NCBI GenBank assembly: GCA_019636285.1
Contig: JAHBXV010000020.1
Coordinates: forward strand, 41,460 to 105,459
Source of the DNA: Planctomycetaceae bacterium
GTDB taxonomy: Bacteria > Planctomycetota > Planctomycetia > Planctomycetales > Planctomycetaceae
Reading direction: 5' to 3'
Length of the DNA: 64,000 nt
Numbering within the stretch: the first letter of the stretch is position 1; each line of letters starts with the position of its first letter. The position numbers and the translations under genes were made by a program. Positions 7,967 through 18,936 of the stretch are shown here, in pieces. The notes beneath the pieces were generated by a model. That model saw only the letters and a list, made by a program, of their open reading frames with translations, made no database searches and was not told the DNA's origin.

Positions 7967-9928
7967 ATGAGTGCTCGATTGGCGGTTGGCCTCATGTTGA
8001 CTCTGGCTGTCACGGCACGGGCGGAGGGACCGACCGCGGAGGAAAAGGCCGATCTTGCCGCGAAGCTGTTGGCGTTTCAGCAGCAACTGAGCGACTGGCA
8101 ACCCGCTCCGGCCGCGCGCGACGCGGAAGCCGACGTCTTTGTCTGTGCCAAAGCCGTTGAATGGCTTTTGCGTCACGACGAGTTCTACAAACCGGCCGAT
8201 CTCGCCACCGCGCATAAGGTCTTGGAGACTGGCGCCGGCCGACTCGCGTTGGCCAAAGAGGGGAAATTCCCCTGGCGATCGGAACCCGGCTCCCATGTTT
8301 TGGGTTACCGGTCGAAGATCGACAAGTCCGTGCAACCCTTTGCCGTGACGTTTCCCCCCAACTACGACCCGAACGCGATGACGCGCTGGCCGGTACAGGT
8401 CGTGCTACACGGCCGAAACGCGAACCTGCACGAAGTCTCCTTCTTCCAGCAGCATGACGGCAAAACTCCCAAGGAACCTGCTGCCCAGACATGGGTGCAG
8501 CTTGATGTCTTTGGCCGAACGAATAATGCCTACCGCTGGGCAGGCGAGACCGATGTCTTCGAAGCCCTGTCGGCATTGCGGCGAGTCTGCCGCATCGATG
8601 ACCACCGCATCACGCTGTGGGGGTTTTCAATGGGAGGAGCCGGAGCCTGGCACCTGGGGCTGCATTATCCAGATCGCTGGTCGTCCGTGGGAGCGGGAGC
8701 CGGCTTTGTCGACACCATTGAATACCTCGGGCTGAAGGCACCGTTGTCCCCCCTGCATCAGCGGCTGATCCATATCTACGACGCGGTCGACTATGTCGAG
8801 AACGCGGCGAACGTCCCGATCATTGGATATGGCGGCGAGTTGGATAAGCAGTTGCTTGCAGCCAGCACCATGCATCGCCTCGGCCAGGAACGCGGCGTCG
8901 AGATTCCGTTACTTGTCGGTCCTGGGGTCGAACACAAATGGCACCCCGACAGTTTTCGCGAGTTTCAGGAGTTTCATGCCCGGCACACTGAAGCCGGACG
9001 ACCGCGCTATCCGGCTCCTGGTCGAATTCGCTTCGCGACCTGGACGCTGAAGTACAACCAGTGCGACTGGGTCACGATTCTCGAGCAGCGAGTGCCCTAC
9101 GAGCAATCGATTGTCGAAGCGCAGGTTCATCCGGACGACGATGTGCTCGAGGTTTCAACCACGAACGTGGTGCTGCTCAGTTTGTCGCGAGACGTCGCCG
9201 AGTTCGTCCGGATCGATGATGGCGATCCCCTTCCCCTTCGGAATGCAGCCGATGGTCTGTTACCCTCCGTCGACTTCGAAAAAGTGGGCGATACCTGGCG
9301 GGGGCTCGATTACCGTGCGTCCCGGCAACTGATGGAGAGCCCCGGCCTCCGCAAGCGGCACGACCTGCAAGGCCCCATCGACGATGCGTTCATGGAACCG
9401 TTTCTCGTCGTCGAGCCCTCGGGCAGTCCCTGGCATGCTTCGCATGCCGAGTACACCACCTTCGTGAAAGACCGCTTTCTGGCCGAGTTCGACAAATGGC
9501 TCCGCGGTCGCCCGCCCGTCGTACAGGACAATCGGCTGACCGATGAAGACATTGCCGACAACAACCTGATCCTGTTTGGCGATCCGGGTTCGAACGCTGT
9601 TCTTGCGCGGATTGTCCGTTCACTCCCGCTGACGTGGACGCGCGACGAATTGTCCCTCAACAACCAGAACTTCGCCCCGGCGAATTCCGCGCTGGCGATG
9701 ATCTTCCCGAATCCGCTCAACCCGCGTCGCTACGTGGTCATCAACTCGGGACATACATTCCACGAGGCAGAATTCAAAGCCTCGAACGCGACGCTCTACC
9801 CACGGCTGGGCGACATCGCCGTCATCGGCTTCGAACGGCGCGCTGATGGAACATTCGGCGAAACTATCCTGTTCAATGAAATCTTCAACAGCACATGGGG
9901 GCTGCCAGGTGCTTCGCCCGAAGAATGA
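7967..9928 (+). CDS. Secreted alpha/beta-hydrolase (prolyl-oligopeptidase/PHB-depolymerase-like)
   Basis: 653 residues with a signal peptide at 1-19 (cleavage after ARA). The nucleophile elbow GFSMGGAG places Ser221, and VVLHGR resembles the oxyanion region. Asp and His of a triad are likely around the GYGGELD and EHKWHP segments (about 288 and 325). The C-terminal half (about 350-653) is a poorly conserved extension with FGDPGSNAVLARI, which I associate with planctomycete peptidase-like proteins. It probably cleaves esters or peptides outside the cytoplasm; the substrate is unknown. ATG 7967 is preceded by GAGAGG. It is convergent with the permease gene, 10 nt apart. Confidence 0.82.
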   Translation: MSARLAVGLMLTLAVTARAEGPTAEEKADLAAKLLAFQQQLSDWQPAPAARDAEADVFVCAKAVEWLLRHDEFYKPADLATAHKVLETGAGRLALAKEGKFPWRSEPGSHVLGYRSKIDKSVQPFAVTFPPNYDPNAMTRWPVQVVLHGRNANLHEVSFFQQHDGKTPKEPAAQTWVQLDVFGRTNNAYRWAGETDVFEALSALRRVCRIDDHRITLWGFSMGGAGAWHLGLHYPDRWSSVGAGAGFVDTIEYLGLKAPLSPLHQRLIHIYDAVDYVENAANVPIIGYGGELDKQLLAASTMHRLGQERGVEIPLLVGPGVEHKWHPDSFREFQEFHARHTEAGRPRYPAPGRIRFATWTLKYNQCDWVTILEQRVPYEQSIVEAQVHPDDDVLEVSTTNVVLLSLSRDVAEFVRIDDGDPLPLRNAADGLLPSVDFEKVGDTWRGLDYRASRQLMESPGLRKRHDLQGPIDDAFMEPFLVVEPSGSPWHASHAEYTTFVKDRFLAEFDKWLRGRPPVVQDNRLTDEDIADNNLILFGDPGSNAVLARIVRSLPLTWTRDELSLNNQNFAPANSALAMIFPNPLNPRRYVVINSGHTFHEAEFKASNATLYPRLGDIAVIGFERRADGTFGETILFNEIFNSTWGLPGASPEE

Positions 9929-9938
9929 GGCGATCGCG

Positions 9939-11021
9939 TTACGAATCGCTCATCAGACCCGCCAGATGCCTGGTTTCCTCGAAACTGGCGAGGCCAATAC
10001 GAACGCTGGTCACCAGCGGAACCGCCAGCAGCATCCCGACGACACCCCACGTCCACCCCAATAACGCGATGGAAAACAGCAGAATGAGCGGGCTGACGTT
10101 GACGTGTCGTCCCGAGTAGCGAATCTCGACGTAGTCGATCCAGACAAACCGGCAGATGGCCAGCACCACGGCCAGCAGGATAACCGGGCCCAGGCTTTCG
10201 AACTGCACGAGGGCCGTCAACAGCGGCGGAATGAGGGCGGCGATCGACCCCAGGTAGGTGATGTAATTCGCCAGAAACATCAGGACGCCCCACAACAGCC
10301 AGAAGTCGACACCAGCCGCCCAGCAGATCAGCGCCGTCGAAAGCCCCAGCCCGGCGCTGACCAGCGTCTTCACCACCAGGAATCGCCAGAGATCGTCCTT
10401 GATGTGGCGCATCGCCTCCAGCACGCGGGTCGACGTCTCGGCGGACAGCGACTTGCGAATGCGTCCAGGAAGCCGCTCCGCTTCCATGAAGAGAAATAGA
10501 AGGTAGAAGACCGCCATCGTCGCCTGCTCGACGATGGTGAAGGTCGCTCCTGCCAGGTGGGTCAGCAGGCTGCGTTCCGAGACATTGAACAAATCGCTGA
10601 TCGCATAGCGTTCCCAGTCGAACGTTCCCTGTTCGTTCGCCAGATTCGTCAGACGCGCGAACGAGTCGATCAATTCCAGCGTTCGCGACCGGTATCTGGG
10701 AAAATTCTCGGCGACCGCCTGGATGTTTGTCTCCAGCACTCTGGCACCGCCATAAATCAGCATCGCGACCAGAACGGTCATCACCACATAGGCCAGCCCC
10801 CTCGGCAGCCCCAGGCCCGCGATCCGGTCAACGACCGGGTTGAGAAGCAGCAGCAGAAAGATGGCAACCAGGAGAGGGGTAAAGACGGGCTTGAGTGCCG
10901 TGACCAGCACCGCCGCCACCATCACCGTCAGAGACAGCAAGCACCAGTCTTGCAAGCGGTATCGGGGCATCGGCGCGACTGGATTCGGTTCGGCGGGAGG
11001 CGGCAACTCGGCGTGCGACAT
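9939..11021 (-). CDS. AI-2E family transporter (TqsA/PerM-like permease)
   Basis: 360 residues with about eight hydrophobic segments: an N-terminal pair, a soluble-looking middle (about 105-170) and a C-terminal set ending near 350. Motifs PLLVAIFLLLLLNPVV and LIPPLLTALVQ are typical of the family. Members include TqsA, which exports autoinducer-2, and many of unknown substrate such as sodium/proton antiporters, so the substrate should not be assumed. ATG 11021 is preceded by GGGAAG. A strong terminator upstream at 11118-11148 separates it from the small gene at 11234. Confidence 0.9.
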   Translation of the reverse strand: MSHAELPPPAEPNPVAPMPRYRLQDWCLLSLTVMVAAVLVTALKPVFTPLLVAIFLLLLLNPVVDRIAGLGLPRGLAYVVMTVLVAMLIYGGARVLETNIQAVAENFPRYRSRTLELIDSFARLTNLANEQGTFDWERYAISDLFNVSERSLLTHLAGATFTIVEQATMAVFYLLFLFMEAERLPGRIRKSLSAETSTRVLEAMRHIKDDLWRFLVVKTLVSAGLGLSTALICWAAGVDFWLLWGVLMFLANYITYLGSIAALIPPLLTALVQFESLGPVILLAVVLAICRFVWIDYVEIRYSGRHVNVSPLILLFSIALLGWTWGVVGMLLAVPLVTSVRIGLASFEETRHLAGLMSDS

Positions 11022-11111
11022 GCGGCTTCCCGGATAGCGGCCGTGACAGAGAATTCACGATTCAGACTCACATCGTCCCTGGGCGACGAGGCTCGTCCCA
11101 ATGTGTTCTGC

Positions 11112-11148
11112 AAGAAAAAGACCCGCGGAAGTGGTCTCCGCGGGTCTT
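11112..11148 (-). terminator. Rho-independent terminator after the small gene at 11234
   Basis: A perfect 12-bp stem (AAGACCCGCGGA, 11118-11129, with its complement at 11137-11148) and a 7-nt loop are followed on the minus strand by a U-rich run (the A-run at 11115-11119). It lies just past the 3' end of the minus-strand gene 11234-11431. Confidence 0.85.
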
Positions 11149-11233
11149 CGTAAATCTTCGACTGAAGTGCGGACAGCAGAATCACTCACCGTGGAGAGGA
11201 TTTGCGTTCCGGATCGGTTACCGCGACGACCGA

Positions 11234-11431
11234 CTAAACCGTCGCCGGCTGCGAATCGGCTTCCAGCAACTGCCGCAGGGCCGCGATTTCCCGCAGCTCT
11301 TCCTGGCGTTCTTCTTCCGAGATGTCCTGCGTTTCGCGAAAACCGAGCATCCGGCTGCTGCGCACGAACCGCAGTCCGCGCAAGAGCAGGTCGCGCTGAC
11401 GATCATTCAATTCGATCTGAGGTGCACTCAT
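11234..11431 (-). CDS. Small conserved-looking hypothetical protein
   Basis: 65 residues, MSAPQIELNDRQRDLLLRG onward, mainly helical and charged, with an ...EEERQEELREIAALRQLL... helix near the C-terminus. No signal, membrane segment or cysteine motif is seen, so I cannot assign a function. The start at ATG 11431 is preceded by GGATGGG; longer in-frame starts at 11440 and 11491 are possible. A terminator follows at 11112-11148, supporting a real transcription unit. Confidence 0.7.
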   Translation of the reverse strand: MSAPQIELNDRQRDLLLRGLRFVRSSRMLGFRETQDISEEERQEELREIAALRQLLEADSQPATV

Positions 11432-11914
11432 GAAACCCATCCGCCTGTTTGAGGAAACGAGGCCGATCGTGCCGTCGCCGGCAGCTCTCATTTCCGAAAA
11501 GGATACCGCCCGGTCCCGTTACCCTTCAAGAACCTGTTGCCTTTATGCCGGGTTCTCGAACATCAGGACTTTCGCGGTCGGCCTGTCCAAAGCCGGTCTT
11601 TCATCCCTTTATCGAATCGAACTCCGGCAATCTTTGCAAGTCGTCCGATGGTCGGCTCGACCGTTTCGACCGGACCGGCCCGTCGAAATCTATTGATGGG
11701 TACGGCCGCGTGGCACCGCGGCTGCCCCTGCCCGACCGCATGCGTCGCCATGCGGAATGCGGCGACTTTGCCGGTTAGCCAGCTTTTCACGATTTTTCCT
11801 GTTTTGACGGCAATCGCTCCGCCGAACCAACAGACAGAGTCGACCGCGACATTTCGCGGCCGTCCCCCTATTCCGTGCAGTACGCGCTCGTGACGAGCTA
11901 CGGAGTTGTCAGGA
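11432..11914. other. Intergenic region upstream of the export operon
   Basis: About 480 nt between the divergent small gene (minus) and the outer-membrane factor gene (plus). Open frames in it are short, rich in Arg/Pro and have no ribosome site, so I see no gene. It must hold the promoters of both units, but I could not recognise a convincing -35/-10 pair. Confidence 0.5.
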
Positions 11915-14818
11915 ATGCCGGTACGTGGAGCAACCTTGACGACGGGCCGCCGTCCTAATCCCGAGAGTTTTCGATCGGCCCGCCGTGCCATCGGGCTCGC
12001 CCTCCTCGTTTGCCCCCTGTTGACGGGGTGTTCGCGGACGTTCTGGCGGACGCAGGCCGACTTCGATTCGTACAACGCGATTCTGCAGAAGACGCGGGAT
12101 CCGCGTTGGGATCTGCCGCGGGTGACCGTCGAACCCGATCCCCGCAGCCGTTTTTACGATCCGTTCGACCCCGACACGCCCCCCTTGCCCCCCGACGACC
12201 CCTCCGCCCATTTGTACATGCACATGGTGAACGGGATTCCGGGATTCAAGAGTTGGCACAAGTTCGGTGAGTCGTTTTCGGTCGAGAACCCGCAATGGAT
12301 CGCGCCGTTCGCGATCGAGCCGGATGAAGGTCCGACGCGGCTGCTTCCGCAAGTCGACCGGGCGGATGAATCGTCGACCAGGAACCGGCCGCTCGTCCCA
12401 ACACTCCGGAACATGACGCTGGAGCAGGCGATCGAACTCGCCAATATCCATAGTCGCGATTACCAGACGCAGATCGAGAACGTCTACCAGTCGGCGCTGC
12501 TGCTGACGTTTGACCGTTTTCAGTTCCAGGTGCGGTACCTGGGCCCGGGCGGCCGGGAGCCCACGCTCGCTCTCGACTACAACCATACGCGTTCGACCTC
12601 GGACAATCTGGGGCTGGGAGCCGCGTTCGGCGTCTCGCAGGCTTTGCCAACGGGCGGACAGTGGGCAGCGGAACTGGCCAATAACACGCTTTGGCTATTT
12701 TCCGGCCCGAATCAGACGAATTCGGCGTCGATCCTCTCGTTTTCGATTGTCCAGCCCCTGTTGAGCGGGGCCGGCCGCCAGGTCGCTTTGGCGAACCTCA
12801 CGCAGAGCGAACGCGAAGTATTGTACGACGTGCGGACACTGGCCCGTTTTCGCAAGATTTTCTTCGCCGACACCGTGGTCAATGGCCCCGGCGGCGGCTA
12901 CCTGGGGTTGCTGCGGCAGGAACAGTTGGTGCGCAACCAGCGCGACAACATCGTGCAACTGCTCACGCAACTCGAGCGACAACGCGCGCTGTACGCGGTA
13001 CGCCCGGACGAAGTGCGGCAGGCACTGACAAAAATGCCCGAGGGACTCAACCTTCCGGATCACCTCGCCCCGCGAGTTCGCTACGAAGAGAACCGCCAAG
13101 AGCTTTTCTGGACTGGCGGCATGACCGATGCCGAGCGGGATGCCCTCCTGGCGGCCAGCGACGATCCCGCCTGGCGCGCCGCCGTCGGCGAACTGGCGTT
13201 CAAAATTCAATCGGAAGTGGTAACTCTCGATGTCGCCCAGTTGTTGACCCGCTACGCCCAGTCGGAGCAGCAGCTTCTCTCGGCCGAACAGCGATTGCAG
13301 GATCTGGTGGATCAGTACAAGCTGCAACTCGGCCTGCCGACCGACTTCCAGTTAACGCTCGACAACCGTCTGTTGCTGCAGTTTCGACTCATTGACAGCC
13401 GGTTGACCGAGGCGGAACTCGAAGTCACCGAGCTCGTGAATGAATGGGCCGATGTGAACGAAGATGACCCCAGCCTGGCTCAACTTCAGAAAATTGCGAT
13501 CCGCGTCGACGAAGCCGTTCGCCGGATCCGCGACGACGTCCTGTCGCTGATTCGGGACGATTTCCGGCGCGTCGACGACATCGCGCCGAAACGGCTGACC
13601 GCGCTGGAAGATCCCGTTCTGCAGGAGCAGTTCGAAAGCAATCGCGCGCGGGATGCCATGTTGTTTCGGGGGCAGGTCGAGATGTTCGAAGCCATCGCCG
13701 CCGAAGAACAAAGAATTCGGGAACTGCTGACCGAAGACGCGACTCTCGAGGTTCGAAAGGAAGTTTTTCTGGATTTGGCCAGCCACCGCGAGGCGCTGTT
13801 GCGAGTGATTGCCGCCCTGAAGGCCGTCCAGGTCGGTCTACGCGTCGAATTGATCGAACTGCAAGACTTCGATATGGCAATCGAAGAGGTGACGAGCCTC
13901 GCCCTCGAGAATCGGCTCGACCTGATGAATTCCCGCGCCCGCGTCATGGACGCCCGAAGAAATATGGAAGTCGCGGCCAATCGGCTTCAAGCGGTGTTAG
14001 ATTTAGTAGCCGAGGCGGATATTGGCACCTCGGGAGGGAACAAACCGTTCGATTTTCGAGGCGACAGAAGCACTTACGGCGTTGGCGTGCGGATGACGGC
14101 CCCGCTGGACCAGGTTCTGGAAAGAAATGCATATCGCGAAACACTGATCGCCTATCAACGGGCTCGCCGGGAATACATGCAGCTTGAGGATGAAATCAAA
14201 CTGGCCGTTCGTACCGAATGGCGCCAGTTGACGGTTCTGAAACAGAATTTTGAGACGGCGCGGCAGAACTTGCGATTTGCGGCCATTCAATTCGACCTCG
14301 CGGTCGAGGAAAGCACGGTCACCAGCCAGGGTGGCGGCGGGGGACGCAGCGAAAGTGGACGAAACACCGGCCTTAACTTACTGAACGCCCTGAACAGTAT
14401 TCTCGCCGCACAGAACGATTTGATTAACCTTTGGCTTCAGTACGAACAGAATCGGATTAACATTTTCAGAGATATGGATATCATGGAGATCGATGAGCGG
14501 GGTCTGTGGCGAGATCCGATCTATCAGTCGCTCGCCTCACCTGCTGATCTCCCTCCCGCCCTGAGTGAGCCTGCCAATGACAATCTCCAGCCCCCCCTCC
14601 ATGCCGGCGGCCCCGCCGTCACGCGTTCCCAAAGCCCGAACGATGAAGCGGCTGGTCATTTTCGCGGGGATCGGCCTCGCGACGATCGGGGCCTGGTCCG
14701 CCTTGAACGGTTCGATGACCGAGTGGTTCTCCCGGAGCGAGTTGCCCAAGGAACTGCTGACGGAATTGACGCGACGCGACACGTTGCGCGTGACCGCGAA
14801 CGAGCGCGGAACGATTGA
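11915..14818 (+). CDS. TolC-like outer-membrane efflux factor (lipoprotein)
   Basis: 967 residues, much longer than classical TolC (about 470). A signal peptide with lipobox LLTGC (about residue 40) predicts a lipid-anchored protein. The core shows the family's coiled-coil character: repeated helical segments such as LEQAIELANIHSRDYQ (about 170) and the C-terminal block beginning LALENRLDLMNSRARV. A large insertion of long helices sits between the two halves. It would be the outer-membrane channel for the adaptor and ABC genes that follow. ATG 11915 has CGGAG 9 nt upstream. The frame runs 242 nt into the adaptor gene, and this last stretch (about 80 residues, Arg/Asp-rich) looks non-native. 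Confidence 0.85.
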   Translation: MPVRGATLTTGRRPNPESFRSARRAIGLALLVCPLLTGCSRTFWRTQADFDSYNAILQKTRDPRWDLPRVTVEPDPRSRFYDPFDPDTPPLPPDDPSAHLYMHMVNGIPGFKSWHKFGESFSVENPQWIAPFAIEPDEGPTRLLPQVDRADESSTRNRPLVPTLRNMTLEQAIELANIHSRDYQTQIENVYQSALLLTFDRFQFQVRYLGPGGREPTLALDYNHTRSTSDNLGLGAAFGVSQALPTGGQWAAELANNTLWLFSGPNQTNSASILSFSIVQPLLSGAGRQVALANLTQSEREVLYDVRTLARFRKIFFADTVVNGPGGGYLGLLRQEQLVRNQRDNIVQLLTQLERQRALYAVRPDEVRQALTKMPEGLNLPDHLAPRVRYEENRQELFWTGGMTDAERDALLAASDDPAWRAAVGELAFKIQSEVVTLDVAQLLTRYAQSEQQLLSAEQRLQDLVDQYKLQLGLPTDFQLTLDNRLLLQFRLIDSRLTEAELEVTELVNEWADVNEDDPSLAQLQKIAIRVDEAVRRIRDDVLSLIRDDFRRVDDIAPKRLTALEDPVLQEQFESNRARDAMLFRGQVEMFEAIAAEEQRIRELLTEDATLEVRKEVFLDLASHREALLRVIAALKAVQVGLRVELIELQDFDMAIEEVTSLALENRLDLMNSRARVMDARRNMEVAANRLQAVLDLVAEADIGTSGGNKPFDFRGDRSTYGVGVRMTAPLDQVLERNAYRETLIAYQRARREYMQLEDEIKLAVRTEWRQLTVLKQNFETARQNLRFAAIQFDLAVEESTVTSQGGGGGRSESGRNTGLNLLNALNSILAAQNDLINLWLQYEQNRINIFRDMDIMEIDERGLWRDPIYQSLASPADLPPALSEPANDNLQPPLHAGGPAVTRSQSPNDEAAGHFRGDRPRDDRGLVRLERFDDRVVLPERVAQGTADGIDATRHVARDRERARND

Positions 14819-16502
14819 CAGCGTCAAGAATTCGGTGCTCTCGAGCAGCGTCGCAGGAACAACGACCATCCTGAAGATTGTTCGGGAGGGGACGCACGTC
14901 AAAGAGGGAGACATCGTCGTCGAACTCGATGCCTCGGTTCTGACGGAAAAAGTCACGTCGCAGCGCATCAAGGTCACGCAGGCCAACGCCGCCCTCGAAC
15001 AGGCCAAAAAGCAGCTTGAAATCCAGCAGCAGCAGAATCTCAGCGATATCGCCGCCGCCGAATTGAAGCTGAAACTCGCCAAGCTCGATCTCGAAAAGTT
15101 CCTGAAAGGGGACTTCGAGCAGCAGAAGAACGAGTTGGCCGGGCAGGTCAAACTGGCGGAGCAGAACCTGGCGCGGGCCACCGACTCGCGCGACATCGTC
15201 AAGCGACTGGCCAAGAAGGGCTACAAGACGCAGGCCGACCTCGAAGTCGAGGAAATCAATGTCAACAAGACCGAGATCGACGTCTCGGTCGCTCGCGAAA
15301 AACTGTCGCTCCTCCAACTGTACACGTATACGCGAACGCTCGAGGAACTGGAGGCGAATGCTCGCGAGTTCGAGCGAGAGCTGGAACGCGTCAAGCTCAA
15401 GGCCCAGGCAGCGCTCGCGCAGGCCAAGGCCGATCTCGAAGCCCGCGAATTGACCGCGTCGGTTGAAAATGCGGAACTCGATCGCCTGAACACCCAGGTC
15501 GCCAGTTGCGTGATGAGAGCGCCCCAGGACGGCCAGGTCGTCTACGCCAACCCCCGCGATTCCCGCAGCGATCAACCGATGATTGACGAAGGAACACAGG
15601 TCCGCGAGCGGCAGGCCATCATCAACTTGCCGGATCTGTCGTCGATGAAGGTGGTCACGCGGGTCCACGAGTCGCGAATCAGCCTGATTCGGCCGGGACT
15701 GGGGGCGTGGGTCACCGTCGATGCCTATCCCGACAAGCGGCTGCGAGCCGTCGTCGAGGCGGTTGGCTCGGTTCCGACCGCGACGAGCTTCTGGAATCGC
15801 GACATCAAGGAATACGAAGTCGTCGTGAAGATCGACGAACCGTCCGAGAATGTCACCAATCTTCGTCCGGGCCTGACGGCCGGGGTGGAAGTCCTGGTCG
15901 AGGAACGGCCCGATGTGCTGATCGTTCCGGTGCAGTCGGTCATCACCGTCGGCACGCATCACTTCGCGTTTGTCGCCTCCGGGAATCGCGTGGCGTCGCG
16001 CGAGCTGAAGATTGGCCTCTCCAACGACCGCATGGTGGAAATTGTCGACGGGATCGGCGAAGGGGATCGCGTCGTGATGAATCCGAAGACGCATTTCTCG
16101 ACCGAGATTGCCGACCTGACCTCGAAATTCGGCCAGGAAAAGCTGCCGGAACCGGTGCTCGCGCGTCGGACCGACGCCCCCTCGGCGACGGCTAAGAATG
16201 AAGAAAAGCCGGCAGCGAACGGCCCCGCTGGCAACCCGGCCGCGCCGGGAACCTCGGAAGGACAGCCCGGTCAACGGCGCGGCGGCCCCGGCGGCGATCC
16301 GGTCGCCTTCTTCAAGCGGCTGGACAAAAACACGGACAACAATCTCTCGGAAGACGAATTCCCGGAACAGCTGAAGAGCAATTTCTCGACCTGGGACGCC
16401 AATGGCGACGGGGTCGTTTCGCTGGACGAATTCCAGACGGCCCGCAAGGCCCGGCCTGTCGGAGAGACGGCGATTGGCGGCGGCGGTGGAGCGGGTGGCT
16501 GA
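14577..16502 (+). CDS. HlyD/MacA-family membrane-fusion adaptor with C-terminal EF-hands
   Basis: 641 residues. A single N-terminal membrane anchor (LVIFAGIGLATIGAWSALNG, about 25-44) is followed by a lipoyl-like half-motif (EGTHVKEGDIVVELDAS), a long coiled-coil hairpin (about 115-300), the second lipoyl half (VMRAPQDGQVVYANP) and beta-barrel domains. The tail carries two EF-hand loops, DKNTDNNLSEDEF (583-595) and DANGDGVVSLDEF (607-619), fused after a Pro/Gly-rich linker. The adaptor bridges inner-membrane ABC pump and outer-membrane channel. ATG 14577 overlaps the preceding gene; ATG 14643 (MKRLVIFAG) is an alternative start. Confidence 0.9.
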   Translation: MTISSPPSMPAAPPSRVPKARTMKRLVIFAGIGLATIGAWSALNGSMTEWFSRSELPKELLTELTRRDTLRVTANERGTIDSVKNSVLSSSVAGTTTILKIVREGTHVKEGDIVVELDASVLTEKVTSQRIKVTQANAALEQAKKQLEIQQQQNLSDIAAAELKLKLAKLDLEKFLKGDFEQQKNELAGQVKLAEQNLARATDSRDIVKRLAKKGYKTQADLEVEEINVNKTEIDVSVAREKLSLLQLYTYTRTLEELEANAREFERELERVKLKAQAALAQAKADLEARELTASVENAELDRLNTQVASCVMRAPQDGQVVYANPRDSRSDQPMIDEGTQVRERQAIINLPDLSSMKVVTRVHESRISLIRPGLGAWVTVDAYPDKRLRAVVEAVGSVPTATSFWNRDIKEYEVVVKIDEPSENVTNLRPGLTAGVEVLVEERPDVLIVPVQSVITVGTHHFAFVASGNRVASRELKIGLSNDRMVEIVDGIGEGDRVVMNPKTHFSTEIADLTSKFGQEKLPEPVLARRTDAPSATAKNEEKPAANGPAGNPAAPGTSEGQPGQRRGGPGGDPVAFFKRLDKNTDNNLSEDEFPEQLKSNFSTWDANGDGVVSLDEFQTARKARPVGETAIGGGGGAGG

Positions 16503-16600
16503 GCACAATCTGCTGCTCTGACAAAGCAATGGCTCAGGAATTGGCCGCAAGAATCCGCGGGGCCATTCGGAGAGCAGCATAACACGAGGCGATTCGCGCC

Positions 16601-17374
<774 letters not shown>

Positions 17375-17398
17375 CGCATTCCACTTGAGTAACCCGCC

Positions 17399-18739
17399 GT
17401 GAGCAACACCCTGCGAACCGTTCAACTGGCGCTCAAGAGCCTGATGCTGCACAAGCTGCGCTCGGGCCTGACGATGCTGGGAATCGTGTTCGGCGTCTAT
17501 TCGGTGATCGCGATGCTCGCGATTGGCGAAGGGGCCAGTCTGCAGGCGCAGCAGCAGGTTCTCGCGCTGGGTGCCACGAATGTCATCGTCGTCAGCAAGA
17601 AGCCGCCCCTCGATGGCAGCAACAATGCGAACGGCGCGCGCGTGCTGCAATACGGTCTCCTGCGCAGCGACTATCGGCTGCTCGTCGAGACGCTGCCGAC
17701 GCTGCTGGGAGCCGTCCCCATTCGCGAGATCCCCAGCGAAACGCGGTATCTGCAGAAGCAGTTGAACGCCCGCGTCGTGGGATGCACGGCCGATTATCTC
17801 GATATGAATCGCCTGCAATTGGCGCGCGGCCGATTCATCACCGACCAGGATCAATCGCAGATGGCGAACGTGGCCGTCATCGCTTCCGATGTGGCCGATA
17901 CGCTGTTCCCGTTCGAGGATCCGGTCGGCAAGTCAATTCAGGTGAAGGAATCGCGCTATAAGGTGGTCGGCGTCACTCGCGCCCGTACCGCCTCGGCCGC
18001 CATTGGTGGAAGCCTTTCGGGACAGGACTTCAACAAGGACATCTATATCCCGCTGCGAACCTGCGAAGTCCGCATTGGCGATCTGGTCGTCAATCGTTCG
18101 AGCGGTTCGTTCTCGGCCGAACAGGTCGAACTCAACCAGATTACCCTGAGGGTCGGTTCCGTCGACGACGTGCTGCCGACGGCGGAGGCCGTCCGCGAGT
18201 CGCTGGAGCGAACCCACCGCAATAAGCAGGATTACGACGTGGTCGTTCCGCTGGAACTGCTGCGGCAGGCCAACCAGATTCGGCAGATTTTCAACATCGT
18301 GCTCGGGTCGATCGCCGCCATCAGCCTTGTTGTCGGCGGCATTGGCATCATGAACATCATGCTCGCCACGGTGACTGAACGGACCCGGGAGATTGGCATC
18401 CGCCGGGCTCTCGGCGCCCGGCAGTCCGATATCATTCAGCAGTTTCTGACGGAAACGATCGTGCTGTCGGGATCCGGCGGACTGATCGGCGTGTTGTTCG
18501 GCCTGTTGACTCCGTTCGCCTTTTCGGGCCTCAGGTGGTTCGTCCTGAATTTCGTGCTGGAAGCCTCCGCGACCGATTCGCCAACCGGTCGACTGTTCGC
18601 CGACCTGCACCCGCAGATCGCCTGGTGGAGCCTGCCGGTCGCGTTCGGGATCTCCGTGGGAATCGGAATTGCGTTCGGGATTTACCCCGCCCGTTCGGCG
18701 GCGCGCATGGATCCGATCGAAGCGTTGCGGCACGAATAG
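17399..18739 (+). CDS. MacB-type ABC transporter permease (FtsX domain)
   Basis: 446 residues starting at GTG 17399. An N-terminal membrane helix ([20 protein letters not shown], about 25-45) is followed by a large periplasmic domain (about 50-285) and three C-terminal helices, the FtsX-like domain, with the conserved [20 protein letters not shown] segment (about 314) and [10 protein letters not shown]. This is the permease of a mechanotransmission ABC system. With the preceding three genes it makes a complete MacAB-TolC-like operon that probably exports a macrolide, lipid or peptide; the substrate is unknown. Confidence 0.93.
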   Translation: MSNTLRTVQLALKSLMLHKLRSGLTMLGIVFGVYSVIAMLAIGEGASLQAQQQVLALGATNVIVVSKKPPLDGSNNANGARVLQYGLLRSDYRLLVETLPTLLGAVPIREIPSETRYLQKQLNARVVGCTADYLDMNRLQLARGRFITDQDQSQMANVAVIASDVADTLFPFEDPVGKSIQVKESRYKVVGVTRARTASAAIGGSLSGQDFNKDIYIPLRTCEVRIGDLVVNRSSGSFSAEQVELNQITLRVGSVDDVLPTAEAVRESLERTHRNKQDYDVVVPLELLRQANQIRQIFNIVLGSIAAISLVVGGIGIMNIMLATVTERTREIGIRRALGARQSDIIQQFLTETIVLSGSGGLIGVLFGLLTPFAFSGLRWFVLNFVLEASATDSPTGRLFADLHPQIAWWSLPVAFGISVGIGIAFGIYPARSAARMDPIEALRHE

Positions 18740-18936
18740 TCTTCGCAGTCGGTCGAGTCTCGGTGACAGTGCGGTCCCGCATCTCCCGTCGACTCATCGT
18801 ACGGAATTTCCCGGCTGCTGGCTCCAGCCCGCGGCATCATCCCGGGGCGCGGTTAGAGTTCAGTGGCGACACGCCCGCGAAATGATTCGCGGCACAGTTT
18901 CCACCTGGGATTCGACCCGACTTCGAGGCCTTCAAG

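Noticed and set aside
11563..12075. 170-residue minus-strand open frame across the export-operon start
   Set aside because: Arg-rich and antisense to the lipobox-bearing N-terminus of the outer-membrane factor.
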